From Mycobacterium sp. EPa45 (GTDB taxonomy: Bacteria; Actinomycetota; Actinomycetes; Mycobacteriales; Mycobacteriaceae), in assembly GCF_001021385.1 (NCBI RefSeq), contig NZ_CP011773.1, forward strand, positions 2,852,001-2,916,000: 64,000 nucleotides of DNA. The letters are read 5' to 3'. Under the pieces are notes generated by a model. The model saw only the letters and a program-made list of their open reading frames with translations. It had not been told where the DNA came from and did not search any database. The position numbers were made by a program, and so were the translations under genes. This document shows positions 63,085 through 64,000 of the stretch, piece by piece. Numbering within the stretch: position 1 is the stretch's first letter; each line of letters opens with the position of its first letter.

Positions 63085-64000
63085 ATGCAGACTTCCATTA
63101 CCCACAGGGGCTACGACATCGACGACTGGAATGCCGAAGACGTCGAGGCCTGGAACAACGGCGGCGCGAAAATCGCACGCCGCAACCTGATCTGGTCGAT
63201 CTTCGCCGAGCACGTCGGTTTCTCGGTGTGGTCGATCTGGTCGGTCATGGTGCTGTTCATGCCGCAGAATGTCTACCACATCGACGCCGCAGGGAAGTTC
63301 TTCCTGGTGGCGGTCCCGACATTGGTGGGCGCCATCCTGCGCATCCCGTACACGTTCGCCGTTGCCCGCTTCGGGGGCCGCAACTGGACCATCTTCTCGG
63401 CCCTGGCGCTCTTGGTGCCGACCGTGCTGACGCTGTATTTCATGGCACACCCGGGCACTTCGTACACCACGTTCCTGATCGTGGCCGCCTTCGCCGGGGT
63501 GGGCGGCGGGAACTTCGCTTCCTCGATGACCAACATCAACGCCTTCTATCCCCAGCGGCACAAGGGTTGGGCGCTCGGCCTGAATGCCGGCGGCGGCAAC
63601 ATCGGTGTCGCCGTCGTCCAGATCATCGGTCTACTGGTCATCGCGGGAGTAGGCAACCGCTCACCGCACCTGGTCTGTGCCGCCTATCTGGTGCTGATCG
63701 CGCTGGCCGCGGTCGGGGCGGCGCTGTACATGAACAACCTCACCAATCAGCGAAGCGATGCGCGTTCGATGATCGATGTTCTGGCCCATCGTGATTCGTG
63801 GCTGATCTCCCTGCTCTACATCGGTACGTTCGGGTCGTTCATCGGCTTCGGCTTCGCGTTCGGTCAAGTCCTGCAGATCAACTTCCTGGCCGGGCTGTCG
63901 CATGGGGGGCCCGTCACCCCGGCGATGACCGCGCAGGCCTCGCTGCATGCTGCTCAGATCGCGTTCATCGGCCCGGTGCTCGGCTCGCTGTCGCGCCCCT
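63085..64000 (+). CDS. NarK-type nitrate/nitrite transporter (partial; C-terminus beyond window)
   Basis: Major-facilitator nitrate/nitrite porter, first 305 codons visible from ATG 63085. The N-terminal tail (YDIDDWNAEDVEAWNNGG) and first helices (NLIWSIFAEHVGFSVWSIWSVMV) match the NarK/NarU family. The nitrate signature GVGGGNFASSMTNINAFYP lies near residues 138-156, and a second-half signature would fall beyond the edge. The helix-2 arginine region LVGAILRIPYTFAVARFGGRNW (motif A) is present. It lies 94 bases after nasN on the same strand, so it very likely imports nitrate for it. Confidence 0.92.
   Translation, partial: MQTSITHRGYDIDDWNAEDVEAWNNGGAKIARRNLIWSIFAEHVGFSVWSIWSVMVLFMPQNVYHIDAAGKFFLVAVPTLVGAILRIPYTFAVARFGGRNWTIFSALALLVPTVLTLYFMAHPGTSYTTFLIVAAFAGVGGGNFASSMTNINAFYPQRHKGWALGLNAGGGNIGVAVVQIIGLLVIAGVGNRSPHLVCAAYLVLIALAAVGAALYMNNLTNQRSDARSMIDVLAHRDSWLISLLYIGTFGSFIGFGFAFGQVLQINFLAGLSHGGPVTPAMTAQASLHAAQIAFIGPVLGSLSRP

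Overview
The window is chromosomal DNA from a mycobacterium, most likely a fast-growing Mycolicibacterium-type species. Gene content and order follow the Mycobacterium tuberculosis Rv1475c-Rv1547 interval: acn, Rv1476, ripA, ripB, moxR1, Rv1480, Rv1481, fabG1, inhA, hemH, Rv1486c, Rv1487, Rv1488, Rv1491c, mutA, mutB, meaB, lipL, a glycolipid-type locus, ileS, dinX, ansA, lspA, rluD and dnaE1. The DNA is GC-rich, with GTG starts, many ATGA/GTGA gene overlaps and few leader sequences. No tRNA, rRNA, IS element, prophage or CRISPR array was seen.

Region 1 (1-21.5 kb) is conserved core. It holds aconitase (5' portion), the RipA/RipB peptidoglycan hydrolases, a MoxR/DUF58/VWA chaperone-like cluster, the mycolic-acid FAS-II pair fabG1-inhA with ferrochelatase, an NfeD-SPFH membrane pair, and methylmalonyl-CoA mutase (mutA-mutB) with its GTPase chaperone meaB. 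Rv1482c, Rv1489/Rv1490 and the mazEF4 toxin-antitoxin pair, which interrupt this order in M. tuberculosis, are absent.

Region 2 (21.5-37.1 kb) is accessory and lies between lipL and ileS, where slow growers carry the pks5 (lipooligosaccharide-type) locus. A 1 kb AT-richer intergenic stretch precedes a mycocerosic-acid-synthase-like PKS, a PapA-type acyltransferase and two tandem HxxxDG acyltransferase-like paralogues. Converging on them is a probable four-gene operon: HTH regulator, polytopic membrane protein, GT1 glycosyltransferase, GAP/Sap-type lipid-export protein. A half-condensation-domain gene lies divergent from the HTH gene across a striking TATGGGA operator array. No FadD/FAAL and no MmpL are present, so this is a compact or partial glycolipid cluster. 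It is the most interesting part of the window.

Region 3 (37.1-53.7 kb) is core again: an ileS translational T-box riboswitch and ileS, a coiled-coil protein, a secreted beta-propeller-like protein, dinX, ansA, the lspA-rluD-rarD-like operon, membrane proteins, a DUF202 pair and dnaE1.

Region 4 (53.7-64 kb) is a dense set of regulators with visible operators: an lpqC-like lipoprotein with a MarR regulator, an F420-type PPOX protein with a MerR regulator, an SRPBCC protein, and an MFS drug exporter with a TetR regulator. It ends with nitrate assimilation: a single-chain diflavin nitrate reductase (NasN type) followed by a NarK-type transporter cut by the window edge. Three convergent gene pairs here share a CTAG across both stop codons and a fourth shares TTAG.
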